This document shows, one piece after another, positions 8,117 to 15,787 of a DNA stretch of 26,307 nucleotides; within the stretch, counting starts at the first letter, position 1, and every line of letters begins with the position of its first letter. The translations under genes were made by a program, and so were the position numbers. Below the pieces are notes generated by a model, which saw only the letters and a program-made list of their open reading frames with translations, was not told the origin of the DNA and did no database searches. This DNA comes from an uncultured Collinsella sp. (GTDB lineage Bacteria; Actinomycetota; Coriobacteriia; Coriobacteriales; Coriobacteriaceae). The DNA is taken from NCBI GenBank assembly GCA_937943045.1, contig CALEBN010000026.1, positions 1 through 26,307 on the forward strand, in the 5' to 3' direction.

Positions 8117-8938
8117 ATGCCCTACCTGCTTTCTTGTGACATTCATACCCATACGATGTTCTCTTCGCATGCATATTCGACCATTGAGGAGAATGTGTAC
8201 TGGGCGGCAGAGCGTGGTCTGCAGGTGCTCGGATCTGCCGACCATCTGAGCTCTATGGTTACGGCTTGCCCTAATGACCTGCGCAGTTATCAGTTCTTTA
8301 TCAACCAGAATATCTGGCCGCGCATTTGGAGCGGCGTGCTGGTGCTGCGTGGTGCCGAGGCCGATATCGTTTCACTGGACGGAAGCCTGTTTGGCGAGGA
8401 CACTCCTGTCACGCTCAATATCGCCGGCGATTCGTACAGCCGCCCGCATTCGCTGTTCGATTTGGTTACGCGCAATTTGGATTATTTGGTGGCAAGCGTG
8501 CATAATCCGCAGCTCGCTGAAGGCGCGACGCTGGCCCAGACGACCGAGATGTATATCAATGCCCTGGAGCACCCCAAGGTGTTCATGCTGGGCCATGCGG
8601 GTCGCGCCGGTGTTCCCTTTGATATCGATGAGGTGCTGTTGGAGGCCAAGGCCAAGCACAAGATCATCGAGATCAACAACCACAGTCTTGAGCATGGCAC
8701 GGATGCCGAGCATTGGAACGTATGCCGCAAGATCGCCGAGCGCTGCGCCGAACTGGGCGTGGGGATTGGCGTCTCGACTGATGCACATATTGGCATGGCG
8801 ATTGGCAAGCTCGACCAGGCGCGTAAGATGCTCGACGAGATTCACTTCCCGCTGGACCTGATCGTGACGCGCGACCGCGAGACGCTGCTGCGCGAGATGG
8901 CTGCAGCCGGCGTGTGCGACCTGCGCAAGGGGATGTAG
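8117..8938 (+). CDS. PHP-domain phosphatase, YcdX-like
   Basis: 273 aa. Polymerase-and-histidinol-phosphatase (PHP) domain hydrolase with a metal cluster built from His and Asp. Visible: DIHTHT at residues 8-13, then SSHAYSTIEENV, closely resembling the E. coli YcdX start; VASVHNP, LGHAGR, IEINNHS and the C-terminal STDAHI (D222, H224) supply the other metal ligands. The most probable role is a phosphatase of small phosphorylated metabolites; the natural substrate is unknown, and histidinol phosphatase cannot be excluded, although no his genes are near. The start is fixed by AAGGAGA. It ends at a terminator shared with the convergent methyltransferase gene. Confidence 0.87.
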   Translation: MPYLLSCDIHTHTMFSSHAYSTIEENVYWAAERGLQVLGSADHLSSMVTACPNDLRSYQFFINQNIWPRIWSGVLVLRGAEADIVSLDGSLFGEDTPVTLNIAGDSYSRPHSLFDLVTRNLDYLVASVHNPQLAEGATLAQTTEMYINALEHPKVFMLGHAGRAGVPFDIDEVLLEAKAKHKIIEINNHSLEHGTDAEHWNVCRKIAERCAELGVGIGVSTDAHIGMAIGKLDQARKMLDEIHFPLDLIVTRDRETLLREMAAAGVCDLRKGM

Positions 8939-8960
8939 CGGAGTTTATAAACCAAGCGAA

Positions 8961-8990
8961 GGGGGCGGTCCAGGCGGGCCGCCCCCTTTC
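8961..8990. terminator. Bidirectional terminator, PHP gene and rRNA methyltransferase
   Basis: 8-bp GC stem GGGGGCGG/CCGCCCCC (8961-8968 with 8979-8986), extendable inward with a wobble pair, then TTTCTT on the plus side. It sits between two convergent stop codons. Confidence 0.8.
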
Positions 8991-9003
8991 TTGTGCCGGA
9001 CAA

Positions 9004-10452
9004 TTAGCAGCGTTCGAGGACCGCTACGGTTTCGGTGTGGTCGGTGTGGGGGAACATGTCGACGGGCGTGATCTTGAGCAGGCGATAGCCTCCGTCGAGG
9101 AGCTGGTGCAGGTCGCGCTCTTGGGTCACGGGGTTGCAGCTGATATAGGTGATGCGGCGCGGCTTAAGTGCGCAGGCAGCTTCGAGGAACTCGGGGGTGG
9201 AGCCGGCGCGCGGCGGGTCGATGGAAAGGACGTCGACGCGCTCGTTGTTGTCGGCGGCATCTAGGATGTAATCGGTGGCATCATCGGCCATAAACCAGGC
9301 GCTGCGGGTAAGACCGTTGAGCTCGGCATTGCGGCGCGCGTCGGCAATGCCCGCCGGGTTGCGCTCCACGCCGAGCAGCATGATGCCGATGCCCTTGCTC
9401 TGGGCATCTTTAGCTGCGCAAAGACCGATGGTGCCGCTGCCGCAGTAAGCATCCATGAGCACATCGCCCTGGTGCAGATTCATGCCGTCGATAGCGAGCT
9501 GATAGAGCAGCTCGGTCTGCTGCGGGTTGGTCTGGTAGAACGCGGTGGGGGAGATATCGAACTCGCAGCCGAGCAACTGGTCGCGCATGCACTCGGCGCC
9601 ATATACAATGTGGGTTTCCTCGCCGAGGATGGCGTTGCCGGGACGTCCGTTGATGTTTTGGGCGACGGTGACGATGCGCGGATCGAGTGCCGTGACGGCC
9701 TCAAAGAACTCCTGCGCATGCGGCAGGTCGCGCTGGGCGGTCACGAGGGTGACCATGATCTGGTCGGTGCGCCAGCCGCAGCGAACGACGGCATAGCGAA
9801 GCAGTCCGAGATGCTTGTCCTCGTTAAAGGCGGGAATGCGCAGGCGCTCAGCCTCACGCGCGATGCCGTTGAGGATCTGTCGGGCGCCCGGTGCCTCGAC
9901 GGGGCATTCAGGAACAGCAACGATTCTGTGCGTGCCACGTTCAAAAAAGCCGCAGCGGACAGCGCCCTCTTTACCGGGGGCAAAGGGAGTGGCGGCCTTA
10001 TGGCGAAACCCGCGCGGCGCAGGATATTTACCCGGGTCGCCCAGGGTGACGCCCATACCGCGAATGGGGTCGACGCTAATACCCTCGCGCTCGCAAAGAG
10101 CAGCAAAAAGCTCCTCCATAGCAGCCTGCTTGGCCGCCAGCTGCTTCTTATAAGGACGATTGAGCGCCGTGCACCCACCGCAAGCTTTCATGATGGAACA
10201 AGGAGACTTGGGGTCCACAGCCTTACGCGCAGACGAAACCCGATCTTTATGCGAGCGCTTGGAGCGATTCTGAGATGCCTTATCTTCGTTCCGACGAGAG
10301 CCGGGACGCTTGGCCTTAGCCCTGCCCTTGGCCGACTTACCCTTTGCATCCTGGGACGACTTGGATTTCTTAGAAGATTTTCTCTCCTCCGACCCCTCAG
10401 CCGCCTCGATCAAAGCACGACGAGCCTTACGCTCCGCACGAGATTCTGCCAT
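9004..10452 (-). CDS. rlmD: 23S rRNA (uracil-C5)-methyltransferase, RlmD/RumA type
   Basis: 482 aa. SAM-dependent m5U methyltransferase with an iron-sulfur cluster. Cluster cysteines: C85, C91 and C94 in CSIMKACGGC, and C183 in VPECP. SAM motif: DAYCGSGTIGL. Catalytic nucleophile: C439 in YISCNPVTQERDL, with E474 in HTET as the likely base. The usual N-terminal TRAM domain is missing; instead residues 1-80 are a Lys/Arg/Ser-rich tail that may help bind rRNA. The start at 10452 is chosen because GGAG lies 7 bp upstream; the longer reading frame runs through promoter and repeat DNA. The exact uridine (U1939, U747 or both) cannot be told from the sequence. Confidence 0.88.
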   Translation of the reverse strand: MAESRAERKARRALIEAAEGSEERKSSKKSKSSQDAKGKSAKGRAKAKRPGSRRNEDKASQNRSKRSHKDRVSSARKAVDPKSPCSIMKACGGCTALNRPYKKQLAAKQAAMEELFAALCEREGISVDPIRGMGVTLGDPGKYPAPRGFRHKAATPFAPGKEGAVRCGFFERGTHRIVAVPECPVEAPGARQILNGIAREAERLRIPAFNEDKHLGLLRYAVVRCGWRTDQIMVTLVTAQRDLPHAQEFFEAVTALDPRIVTVAQNINGRPGNAILGEETHIVYGAECMRDQLLGCEFDISPTAFYQTNPQQTELLYQLAIDGMNLHQGDVLMDAYCGSGTIGLCAAKDAQSKGIGIMLLGVERNPAGIADARRNAELNGLTRSAWFMADDATDYILDAADNNERVDVLSIDPPRAGSTPEFLEAACALKPRRITYISCNPVTQERDLHQLLDGGYRLLKITPVDMFPHTDHTETVAVLERC

Positions 10453-10490
10453 CAATAACTCCACTAATTCATGAATTAAAAGCTGCAAGC

Positions 10491-10496
10491 ATTGTA
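10491..10496 (-). promoter_or_regulatory. -10 box of the rRNA methyltransferase gene
   Basis: TACAAT on the minus strand, 38 bp before the ATG, the same distance as at other promoters here. No clear -35. Confidence 0.45.
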
Positions 10497-10558
10497 CCGT
10501 GCCAAGCCAGCGGACGATATGCAAGCGGCTATTTCCTGTCAGTGATAAGCTCAACGAC

Positions 10559-10699
10559 GTTTGCCCGCCGGGTGCCGGGGCAGGGGTTAAGTTTGTCGCG
10601 AGTTCCGCACGAACAGGAGAGCACTTAATGTGCTCTCCGTCGTGAGCAGGACTGTAGAGCAGCAAACTTAACCCCTGCCCCGGCACCCGGCGGGCAAAC
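10559..10699. repeat. 141-bp nested inverted-repeat element
   Basis: Outer arms of 37 bp (10559-10595 and 10663-10699) are perfectly complementary. Inside is a second hairpin, GGAGAGCAC-TTAAT-GTGCTCTCC (10616-10638). The outer arm contains GGGGCAGGGGTTAAG, similar to the core of other palindromes in the window. It fills most of the 338-bp gap between the divergent methyltransferase and binding-protein genes. There is no open reading frame of note. A non-autonomous mobile or REP/MITE-like element is the likely nature. Confidence 0.85.
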
Positions 10700-10705
10700 C
10701 CTCCC

Positions 10706-10734
10706 TTGTACTTTATCAAGGTAGAGTGTATGAT
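10706..10734 (+). promoter_or_regulatory. Promoter of the first amino-acid ABC operon
   Basis: TTGTAC (10706-10711), 17-bp spacer, TATGAT (10729-10734). The transcript would start just before the inverted repeat at 10753. Confidence 0.65.
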
Positions 10735-10752
10735 TCTGAACGTTACATGACT

Positions 10753-10772
10753 CACTTTACTTAACTAAAGTG
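10753..10772. promoter_or_regulatory. Operator-like inverted repeat before the ABC operon
   Basis: CACTTTA-N6-TAAAGTG, perfect 7-bp arms, between the -10 and the Shine-Dalgarno AAGGGGG (10778-10784). The position suits a repressor site. The cognate regulator is not identifiable here. Confidence 0.45.
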
Positions 10773-10790
10773 CCATCAAGGGGGAATACC

Positions 10791-11651
10791 ATGAATACCG
10801 ATATGTCTCGTCGTCAGTTTGTTGGTCTAGCCGGCTCGCTCGCCACGGTGCTTGGCCTTGGTCTTGTCGGCTGCGGCGGTGGTGCCGGCAAAGGCTCCGC
10901 TGCTGGCTCTGCCGCGGCCAAGGATGTGAAGGGCGCTGCGGAGTCCAAGAAGCTCGTGGTGGGCTTTGACAAGTCCTATCCTCCGTACGGCTTTGTGGGC
11001 GATGACGGCGAGTACACGGGCTTTGACCTTGACCTTGCCAAGGCCGTTGCCGATAAGCAGGGCTGGGATGTCGATTACGAAGCCATCGACTGGGACGCCA
11101 AGGATACGCTGCTCAACTCGGGCGCCATCAACTGCATCTGGAACGGCTTTACCATGGAGGGCCGCGAGGACGACTACACGTTCTCCGAGCCGTACATGCT
11201 CAACGAGCAGGTGCTCGTGGTCAAGAAGGATGCGGGCATCAAGAGCTGGGACGATCTTGCCGGCAAGACGGTGATCACCCAGACCGATTCCGCTGCGCAG
11301 GACGTGCTCGAGGGTGACCAGAAGGATCTGGCGGCGACGTTTGCCACGCTCGACACCATCGGCGAGTACAACACGGCCTTTATGCAGCTCGAGAGCGGCG
11401 CGGTTGATGCCGTGGCTTGCGACCTCTCGATTGCCCAGTATCAGCTTGCCGCCAAGCCCGATGCCTATACGCAGCTTGATGAGCCGCTGTCCAGCGAGCA
11501 CTACGCCGTCGGCTTTAAGAAGGGCGACACCAAGTCGGCCGATGCCGTGACCGAGTCGCTCAAGGCACTCTATGAGGACGGCACGGTCAAGGACCTCTGT
11601 GATAAATATGCGAGCTACGGTCTTTCCTTCGACAACTGGGTTTTGAAATAG
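10791..11651 (+). CDS. Amino-acid ABC transporter substrate-binding lipoprotein
   Basis: 286 aa. Extracytoplasmic solute-binding protein of family 3 (polar amino acids), delivering its ligand to the permease encoded next. MSRRQFVGL (5-13) is a twin-arginine motif and VGCGG gives a lipobox with C28 as the lipidated residue, so export by Tat followed by lipid anchoring is likely. A Gly/Ala/Ser linker is followed by LVVGFDKSYPPYGFVGDDGEYTG (split here only for length), the typical first lobe with aromatic contacts; GFTMEGREDDYTFSEPY and WDDLAGKTVITQTDS are standard. Cystine, glutamine or another polar amino acid is possible. ATG 10791 is preferred over GTG 10770 because of AAGGGGG. The stop codon lies inside a long hairpin. 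Confidence 0.9.
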   Translation: MNTDMSRRQFVGLAGSLATVLGLGLVGCGGGAGKGSAAGSAAAKDVKGAAESKKLVVGFDKSYPPYGFVGDDGEYTGFDLDLAKAVADKQGWDVDYEAIDWDAKDTLLNSGAINCIWNGFTMEGREDDYTFSEPYMLNEQVLVVKKDAGIKSWDDLAGKTVITQTDSAAQDVLEGDQKDLAATFATLDTIGEYNTAFMQLESGAVDAVACDLSIAQYQLAAKPDAYTQLDEPLSSEHYAVGFKKGDTKSADAVTESLKALYEDGTVKDLCDKYASYGLSFDNWVLK

Positions 11652-11749
11652 CCACAGCACCCAACCTTGCGGCTCCAACCCTCCTCGCGTACCAAAGTAC
11701 GCTTCGTCGGGCTTGTCGCTCGCAATCTTGGGCACTGTGCCTATTTCAA
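11643..11749. repeat. Long imperfect hairpin between binding protein and permease genes
   Basis: Outer arms 11643-11664 and 11728-11749 pair at 19 of 22 positions; the centre is a perfect GCGTAC-CAAA-GTACGC; the intervening stem is imperfect. The left arm includes the last sense codons and the TAG stop (11649-11651) of the binding-protein gene. It has no T tract, so it is more likely an mRNA-stabilising or attenuating hairpin than a full terminator. It resembles the element at 12489-12583. Confidence 0.7.
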
Positions 11750-11789
11750 TTAACACCTGCTGTTCTGTTACTGTGAAAGAGAGCTTGGG

Positions 11790-12443
11790 TTGTCTATTCA
11801 GGTCATGATGCAGATGCTTGGCCAGGGATTCTTGGTCAGTTTGCAGCTGTTTGTACTGACGCTGCTCGGGTCGATTCCCCTGGGAATCCCCGTGGCGTTC
11901 ATGCGCATGAGCAAGGTCGCGCCGCTTCGCTGGATTGCGCGCATCTACATTTCGGTCATGCGCGGTACGCCGCTCATGCTGCAGATGTTTGCCATCTACT
12001 TTGCCCCGTATTACGTGTTTGGCATTTCACTCACGCCCGATTCCAAGTGGACGGCGTGCGTTGTGGCGTTCATCATCAACTACGCCGGCTACTTTGCCGA
12101 AATCTATCGCTCGGGCCTGCAGTCGATTCCGCGCGGTCAATATGAGGCCGCCGAGGTGCTGGGCTACTCGCGCCTGCAGACGTTTTTGTACATCGTGATG
12201 CCGCAGGTTGCCAAACGCATTTTGCCGGCGATGGGCAACGAGATCATCACGCTGGTCAAAGACACGTCGCTGGCGTTTGCCATCGGCGTGGGGGAGATGT
12301 TCTCGACGGCTAAGGCGCTGGTCGCCTCGCAGGTGAGCATGGTGCCGTTTGCGATCGCGGCGCTGATTTACTGGGTCTTTAACTTCGTCGTCGAGATGCT
12401 GCTGGGCGCCGCCGAGACAAAATTGGATTACTACCATGACTAG
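11790..12443 (+). CDS. Amino-acid ABC transporter permease
   Basis: 217 aa. Inner-membrane subunit of a polar amino-acid importer (HisM/GlnP type). About five hydrophobic helices are visible; RIYISVMRGTPLMLQMF and the ATPase-contact EAA loop (AAEVLGYSRLQTFLYIVMPQ) are typical. The start is a TTG at 11790 preceded by AAAGAGAG at a proper distance; the next in-frame ATG at 11805 lacks a binding site and would trim only five residues. Second gene of the operon, separated from both neighbours by hairpin-filled gaps of ~140-170 bp, which is unusually long for such an operon. Confidence 0.9.
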   Translation: MSIQVMMQMLGQGFLVSLQLFVLTLLGSIPLGIPVAFMRMSKVAPLRWIARIYISVMRGTPLMLQMFAIYFAPYYVFGISLTPDSKWTACVVAFIINYAGYFAEIYRSGLQSIPRGQYEAAEVLGYSRLQTFLYIVMPQVAKRILPAMGNEIITLVKDTSLAFAIGVGEMFSTAKALVASQVSMVPFAIAALIYWVFNFVVEMLLGAAETKLDYYHD

Positions 12444-12447
12444 ATCG

Positions 12448-12517
12448 TTCCGCCGTTCTAGCGAACGGCGGACTGCTCGACGCTGCGCGCGTGCCTGACG
12501 GCCAATCTGCTCCTCAA
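12448..12517 (+). repeat. Dispersed intergenic repeat, copy 1
   Basis: Begins with GTTCCGCCGTTC, a perfect 10-bp hairpin (12450-12459 with 12464-12473, loop TAGC), and continues with TCGACGC and CCAATCTG blocks. A second copy with the same order is at 26178-26249 after glmS. It directly follows the permease stop codon. Confidence 0.75.
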
Positions 12518-12583
12518 GCCGTCGCTTGCGTACAGAAGTACGCGGCGCTCCTCTTTCGGAGCACATTGTCTCGCCAGTCACAC
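12489..12583. repeat. Long imperfect hairpin between permease and ATPase genes
   Basis: The centre GCGTAC-AGAA-GTACGC (12528-12543) is perfect; the outer stem, roughly two thirds complementary, reaches 12489 and 12583. It shares its central stem and a CAAGCC block with the hairpin at 11643-11749, so both seem to belong to one family. It overlaps the end of the dispersed repeat. Confidence 0.55.
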
Positions 12584-12616
12584 GCTCGCTGACTTTTTAA
12601 ACACATGGAGGTTCCC

Positions 12617-13381
12617 GTGTCCGGAACGGTAATGAAAATATCGAACGCGCGCAAGGCGTTTGGTGGCAATGAGGTGCTCAAGGATATCTCGCTCGAGGTA
12701 AAGCGTGGCGAGGTCGTAGCGATTATCGGGCCTTCAGGCGGCGGTAAGTCCACACTTCTGCGCTGTGCCACACCGCTCGAGACACTTGACGGAGGCTCGC
12801 TCTCGTTTGGCGACCTTGCCGTTGCGACGGACGCGGGGTCGGGTGCGGTATATGCGAAAGGCGACGTGCCCAAGCGGGCGCGTTCGCGATTTGGCCTGGT
12901 GTTTCAGAACTACAATCTGTTTCCGCACTATACGGTGATGAAAAACATCACCGATGCTCCGATTCGCGTACTCAAGCGTCCGCGCGAGCAGGCCGAAGCG
13001 CGTGCGCGTGAGTTGATCGCGCAGATGGGGCTTACGGGCAACGAGAACAAGGTGCCGTGTGAGCTTTCGGGCGGTCAGCAACAGCGTGTGAGTATCGCCC
13101 GCGCCTTGGCGCTCGACCCGGAGATCTTGTTCTTTGACGAGCCGACCTCGGCGCTCGATCCCGAGCTAACGGCCGAGGTACTGCGTGTCATTAAAGACCT
13201 GGCAGCGCAGAATATGACGATGGTGATCGTGACCCATGCGATGCAGTTCGCGCGCGACGTTGCCGATCGCGTGGTCTTTATGGACGGCGGTCGCATTGTC
13301 GAGGAGGGCCCGGCCGAGCAGGTTATCGATCATCCGCGTGAGCAACGTACCCGTGAGTTCTTGAGCCGTATCGAGGGCTAG
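12617..13381 (+). CDS. Amino-acid ABC transporter ATP-binding protein
   Basis: 254 aa. Cytoplasmic ATPase of the polar amino-acid importer (GlnQ/HisP type). Walker A GPSGGGKST (38-46), Q-loop FQNYNLFPH, signature LSGGQQQR (150-157), Walker B ILFFDEP (170-176), and the H-loop VTHAM are intact. The segment between Walker A and the Q-loop is a few residues longer than usual (a DAGSGAVYAKGDVPKRAR insertion). The GTG at 12617 is chosen as start because GGAGG (12607-12611) lies five bases before it; the ATG at 12605 overlaps that site and the ATG at 12632 is also possible. It may also serve the ATPase-less importer at 22567-24129. Confidence 0.92.
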   Translation: MSGTVMKISNARKAFGGNEVLKDISLEVKRGEVVAIIGPSGGGKSTLLRCATPLETLDGGSLSFGDLAVATDAGSGAVYAKGDVPKRARSRFGLVFQNYNLFPHYTVMKNITDAPIRVLKRPREQAEARARELIAQMGLTGNENKVPCELSGGQQQRVSIARALALDPEILFFDEPTSALDPELTAEVLRVIKDLAAQNMTMVIVTHAMQFARDVADRVVFMDGGRIVEEGPAEQVIDHPREQRTREFLSRIEG

Positions 13382-13403
13382 GCTCATCTATGTATTGAGA
13401 AGA

Positions 13404-13439
13404 AGCCGCCGCAGGTCTTATGGTCTGCGGCGGCTTTTA
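13404..13439 (+). terminator. Terminator of the first ABC operon
   Basis: A perfect 11-bp stem (13404-13414 with 13425-13435) of the AGCCGCCGCAG/CTGCGGCGGCT type, then TTTT. Confidence 0.9.
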
Positions 13440-13475
13440 TTTGTATCGATGGGGTTTAATAATCGCCTGGCATAC

Positions 13476-13678
13476 TTGCTCTGTCCTCTCGCCGCCTGTA
13501 TTCATACGTGCGCCGAAAGGTGTGCATGGACGGTCGCCCGTGAGGGTAGGGTGGTGGCATAGGACATTTGGAGGGTGAGTCGGCTCGGCTGCCGACCATG
13601 CTGCTCCCGGGACGGCACCGACCGCGAACTCTCCCCGTTGGCGTCGCGCATTGCGCGCGGCCCTGCAAGGAGGTCATC
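13476..13678 (+). promoter_or_regulatory. Candidate promoter and GC-rich leader of the EF-G-like gene
   Basis: TTGCTC (13476-13481), 17-bp spacer, TATTCA (13499-13504) is the best promoter seen, giving a leader of ~170 nt. The leader has a GTCGGC/GCCGAC hairpin and, just before the ribosome site, the palindrome CGCGCATTGCGCG. A five-codon mini-ORF begins at the ATG near 13527. It does not match a riboswitch class I know. Confidence 0.35.
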
Positions 13679-15754
13679 ATGGGTGCTCCCAAGACCGGTA
13701 ATGTAAGGAACGTGGTGCTCGTAGGCCAAGGCGGGGTGGGCAAGACTTCACTCGCCGAGGCCATGCTCCACCTTTCCGGCAAGACCGCCCGCCTGGGCGG
13801 CCACGACGGCACCAAGCCCACGCTCGACTATGACCCCGAAGAGGTCAAGCGTGCGTTTTCCATCTCGACGACCATTGCGCCGATCGACTGGAAGGGCGCG
13901 CGCATCAATGTGCTCGATGCCCCGTGCTACCCCGATTTTATCGGCGACGCCTTTGCCGCGATGAGCGTCTGCGAGACGGCTCTGTTTGTGGTCGACGCCG
14001 AGGCCGGCCCGCAGCCTACGACGGTTAAGCTCTGGTATGCCGCCGAGGACCTGCGCCTGGCGCGTGCGGTGTTCGTGAACCGCCTGTCGCGCTCTGAGGC
14101 CAGCTTTACGACCACGATGAACCTGCTGCAGGAGCGCTTTGGCACGCGCCTGGGCGCCGTGACCCTTCCCTGGGGCGACGGCGAGGACTTCGACGGCATC
14201 ATCGACCTGGTGCGCATGAAGGCGCGCCATTGCAACGGCGCCGAGGCCGTTGAGTCGGAGATTCCCGAGGAGTATCGTGCCCAGGCCGAGGAAGCCCATG
14301 ACCATCTGTGCGAGCTGGTGGCCGAGGCTGACGACGATCTGATGATGAAGTACTTGGAAGGCGAGGAGACGCTGACGCAGGAGGAGCTCGAAGGCCTGCT
14401 GTCGAAGGCGATCGCCGAGCGCATCTTTGTGCCGGTCTTTGCGGGCGATTGCATTAAGGAGCAGGGCGTCAACTCGCTGATGGACGACATCGCCACGTAC
14501 TTCCCGGCACCGACGGACTACGGCGAGATGCCGCTCATCGACGGCGATTCGCTTAAGATCTCGAGTGACGATGACCGCCCGGTGGCGTTTGTGTTTAAGA
14601 CCCTGGCCGATCCGCAGCAGGGTCGCATCAGCTTTATCAAGGTGCTGACGGGTACGCTTGAGCCGGGCCTCGAGCTGATTAATGCGCGCACGCGCAAGGG
14701 TGAGCGTCTGGCCCACCTGTATGTGATGTGCGGCCGTGACATGACCGAGGTCGGCCACGCTTATGCTGGCGATATCATCGTGGCGCCCAAGCTGGCGGCC
14801 GAGACGGGCGATACGCTCTCGATTACCGGCAAGGTCGAGGCTGCGGCGTTTAAGTTCCCCAACTCGCAGTACCGCATCGCCATTGAGGCCGAGAATCGCG
14901 GCGACGAAGAGAAGCTCTACACGTTTATCGAGAAGGCCTGCAAGGCCGATCCGACCATGAGCATCGACCGCGACGAGGAGACCGGCCAGACCATCATTTC
15001 GGCGGTGGGCGAGGCACAGGTTTCGGTCCTGCTCAATCGCCTTGAGGACCGTACCAAGGTCGTGGCCAAGAGTGTGCCGATCCGCATTCCGTATCGTGAG
15101 ACCATTCGCCGCACGGCTAGTGCCCAGGGCCGCCACAAGAAGCAGACCGGCGGCGCCGGCCAGTATGGTGACTGCTGGCTGCGCGTTGAGCCGCTCATTG
15201 GGCCCGACGGCACGAGCGACGGTTATGAGTTTGTAGACGAGGTCGTGGGCGGTCGCATTCCGCGTTCGCTCATTCCCGCCGTGGACAAGGGTGTCCAGGA
15301 GACCATGAAGGACGGCATCATTGCCGGCTACCCGCTTACGGGCATTCGCGTGGCTGTGTACGACGGTTCGTATCACAGCGTCGACTCCAACGAGATGGCG
15401 TTCCGCGCGGCGGCTCGCATCGGCCTGCGCAAGGCATGCGCCGATGCCGACCCGGTGGTGCTGGAGCCCATCGAGGAAATCACGGTGACTATCCCCGAGA
15501 GCTACGCCGGCGCCGTGATGGGCGACATCTCGGCCTCGCGTGGTCGCGTGACGGGCATGGAGACCGATGAGCGCGGCGACACCGTGGTCATTGCCCAGGC
15601 GCCTCTCGCCGAGCTGACGGATTACTCGACGCGTCTGCGCTCTATCACGCGCGGCACGGGCGACTTTACCATGAAGCCGGCGGGCTATGAGCAGGTACCC
15701 TATGACGTTCAGGCCAAACTGGTCGAGCGCTATGAGGAGGGCCGCGCCAAGTAG
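13679..15754 (+). CDS. Elongation factor G-like GTPase (EF-G2 type)
   Basis: 691 aa, full EF-G domain order: G domain, domain II, III, IV and the C-terminal domain with PAVDKGVQE and VMGDISASRGRVTGME. It belongs to the EF-G2/FusA2-like branch, not the canonical translocase. G1 is GQGGVGKT (16-23), a proper P-loop. G3 reads DAPCYPDF (80-87) where canonical factors have DTPGHVDF, so the DxxG glycine is Cys83. G4 reads NRLS (134-137) instead of NKxD. Nucleotide binding is therefore possible, while hydrolysis and guanine specificity are uncertain. The role of this branch is poorly defined; ribosome-linked stress or rescue functions have been proposed. AAGGAGG seven bases before 13679 fixes the start. 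Monocistronic. Confidence 0.9.
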   Translation: MGAPKTGNVRNVVLVGQGGVGKTSLAEAMLHLSGKTARLGGHDGTKPTLDYDPEEVKRAFSISTTIAPIDWKGARINVLDAPCYPDFIGDAFAAMSVCETALFVVDAEAGPQPTTVKLWYAAEDLRLARAVFVNRLSRSEASFTTTMNLLQERFGTRLGAVTLPWGDGEDFDGIIDLVRMKARHCNGAEAVESEIPEEYRAQAEEAHDHLCELVAEADDDLMMKYLEGEETLTQEELEGLLSKAIAERIFVPVFAGDCIKEQGVNSLMDDIATYFPAPTDYGEMPLIDGDSLKISSDDDRPVAFVFKTLADPQQGRISFIKVLTGTLEPGLELINARTRKGERLAHLYVMCGRDMTEVGHAYAGDIIVAPKLAAETGDTLSITGKVEAAAFKFPNSQYRIAIEAENRGDEEKLYTFIEKACKADPTMSIDRDEETGQTIISAVGEAQVSVLLNRLEDRTKVVAKSVPIRIPYRETIRRTASAQGRHKKQTGGAGQYGDCWLRVEPLIGPDGTSDGYEFVDEVVGGRIPRSLIPAVDKGVQETMKDGIIAGYPLTGIRVAVYDGSYHSVDSNEMAFRAAARIGLRKACADADPVVLEPIEEITVTIPESYAGAVMGDISASRGRVTGMETDERGDTVVIAQAPLAELTDYSTRLRSITRGTGDFTMKPAGYEQVPYDVQAKLVERYEEGRAK

Positions 15755-15787
15755 CGCGTGTCGTTGCCTGTAACATACATGCCGATG

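Noticed and set aside
9472..10458. 328-aa plus-strand frame over the rRNA methyltransferase gene
   Set aside because: The minus-strand gene has cluster cysteines, SAM motif and catalytic Cys; the plus frame has nothing recognisable.
13545..13570. AGGGTGGTGG resembling the T-box AGGGTGGNACC motif
   Set aside because: The ACC part does not match, there is no specifier loop, and the gene is not an aminoacyl-tRNA synthetase or amino-acid gene.
13748..15376. 542-aa open frame antisense to the EF-G-like gene
   Set aside because: The sense gene has all EF-G domains; the antisense frame is an artefact of GC-rich codons and has no family features or ribosome site.
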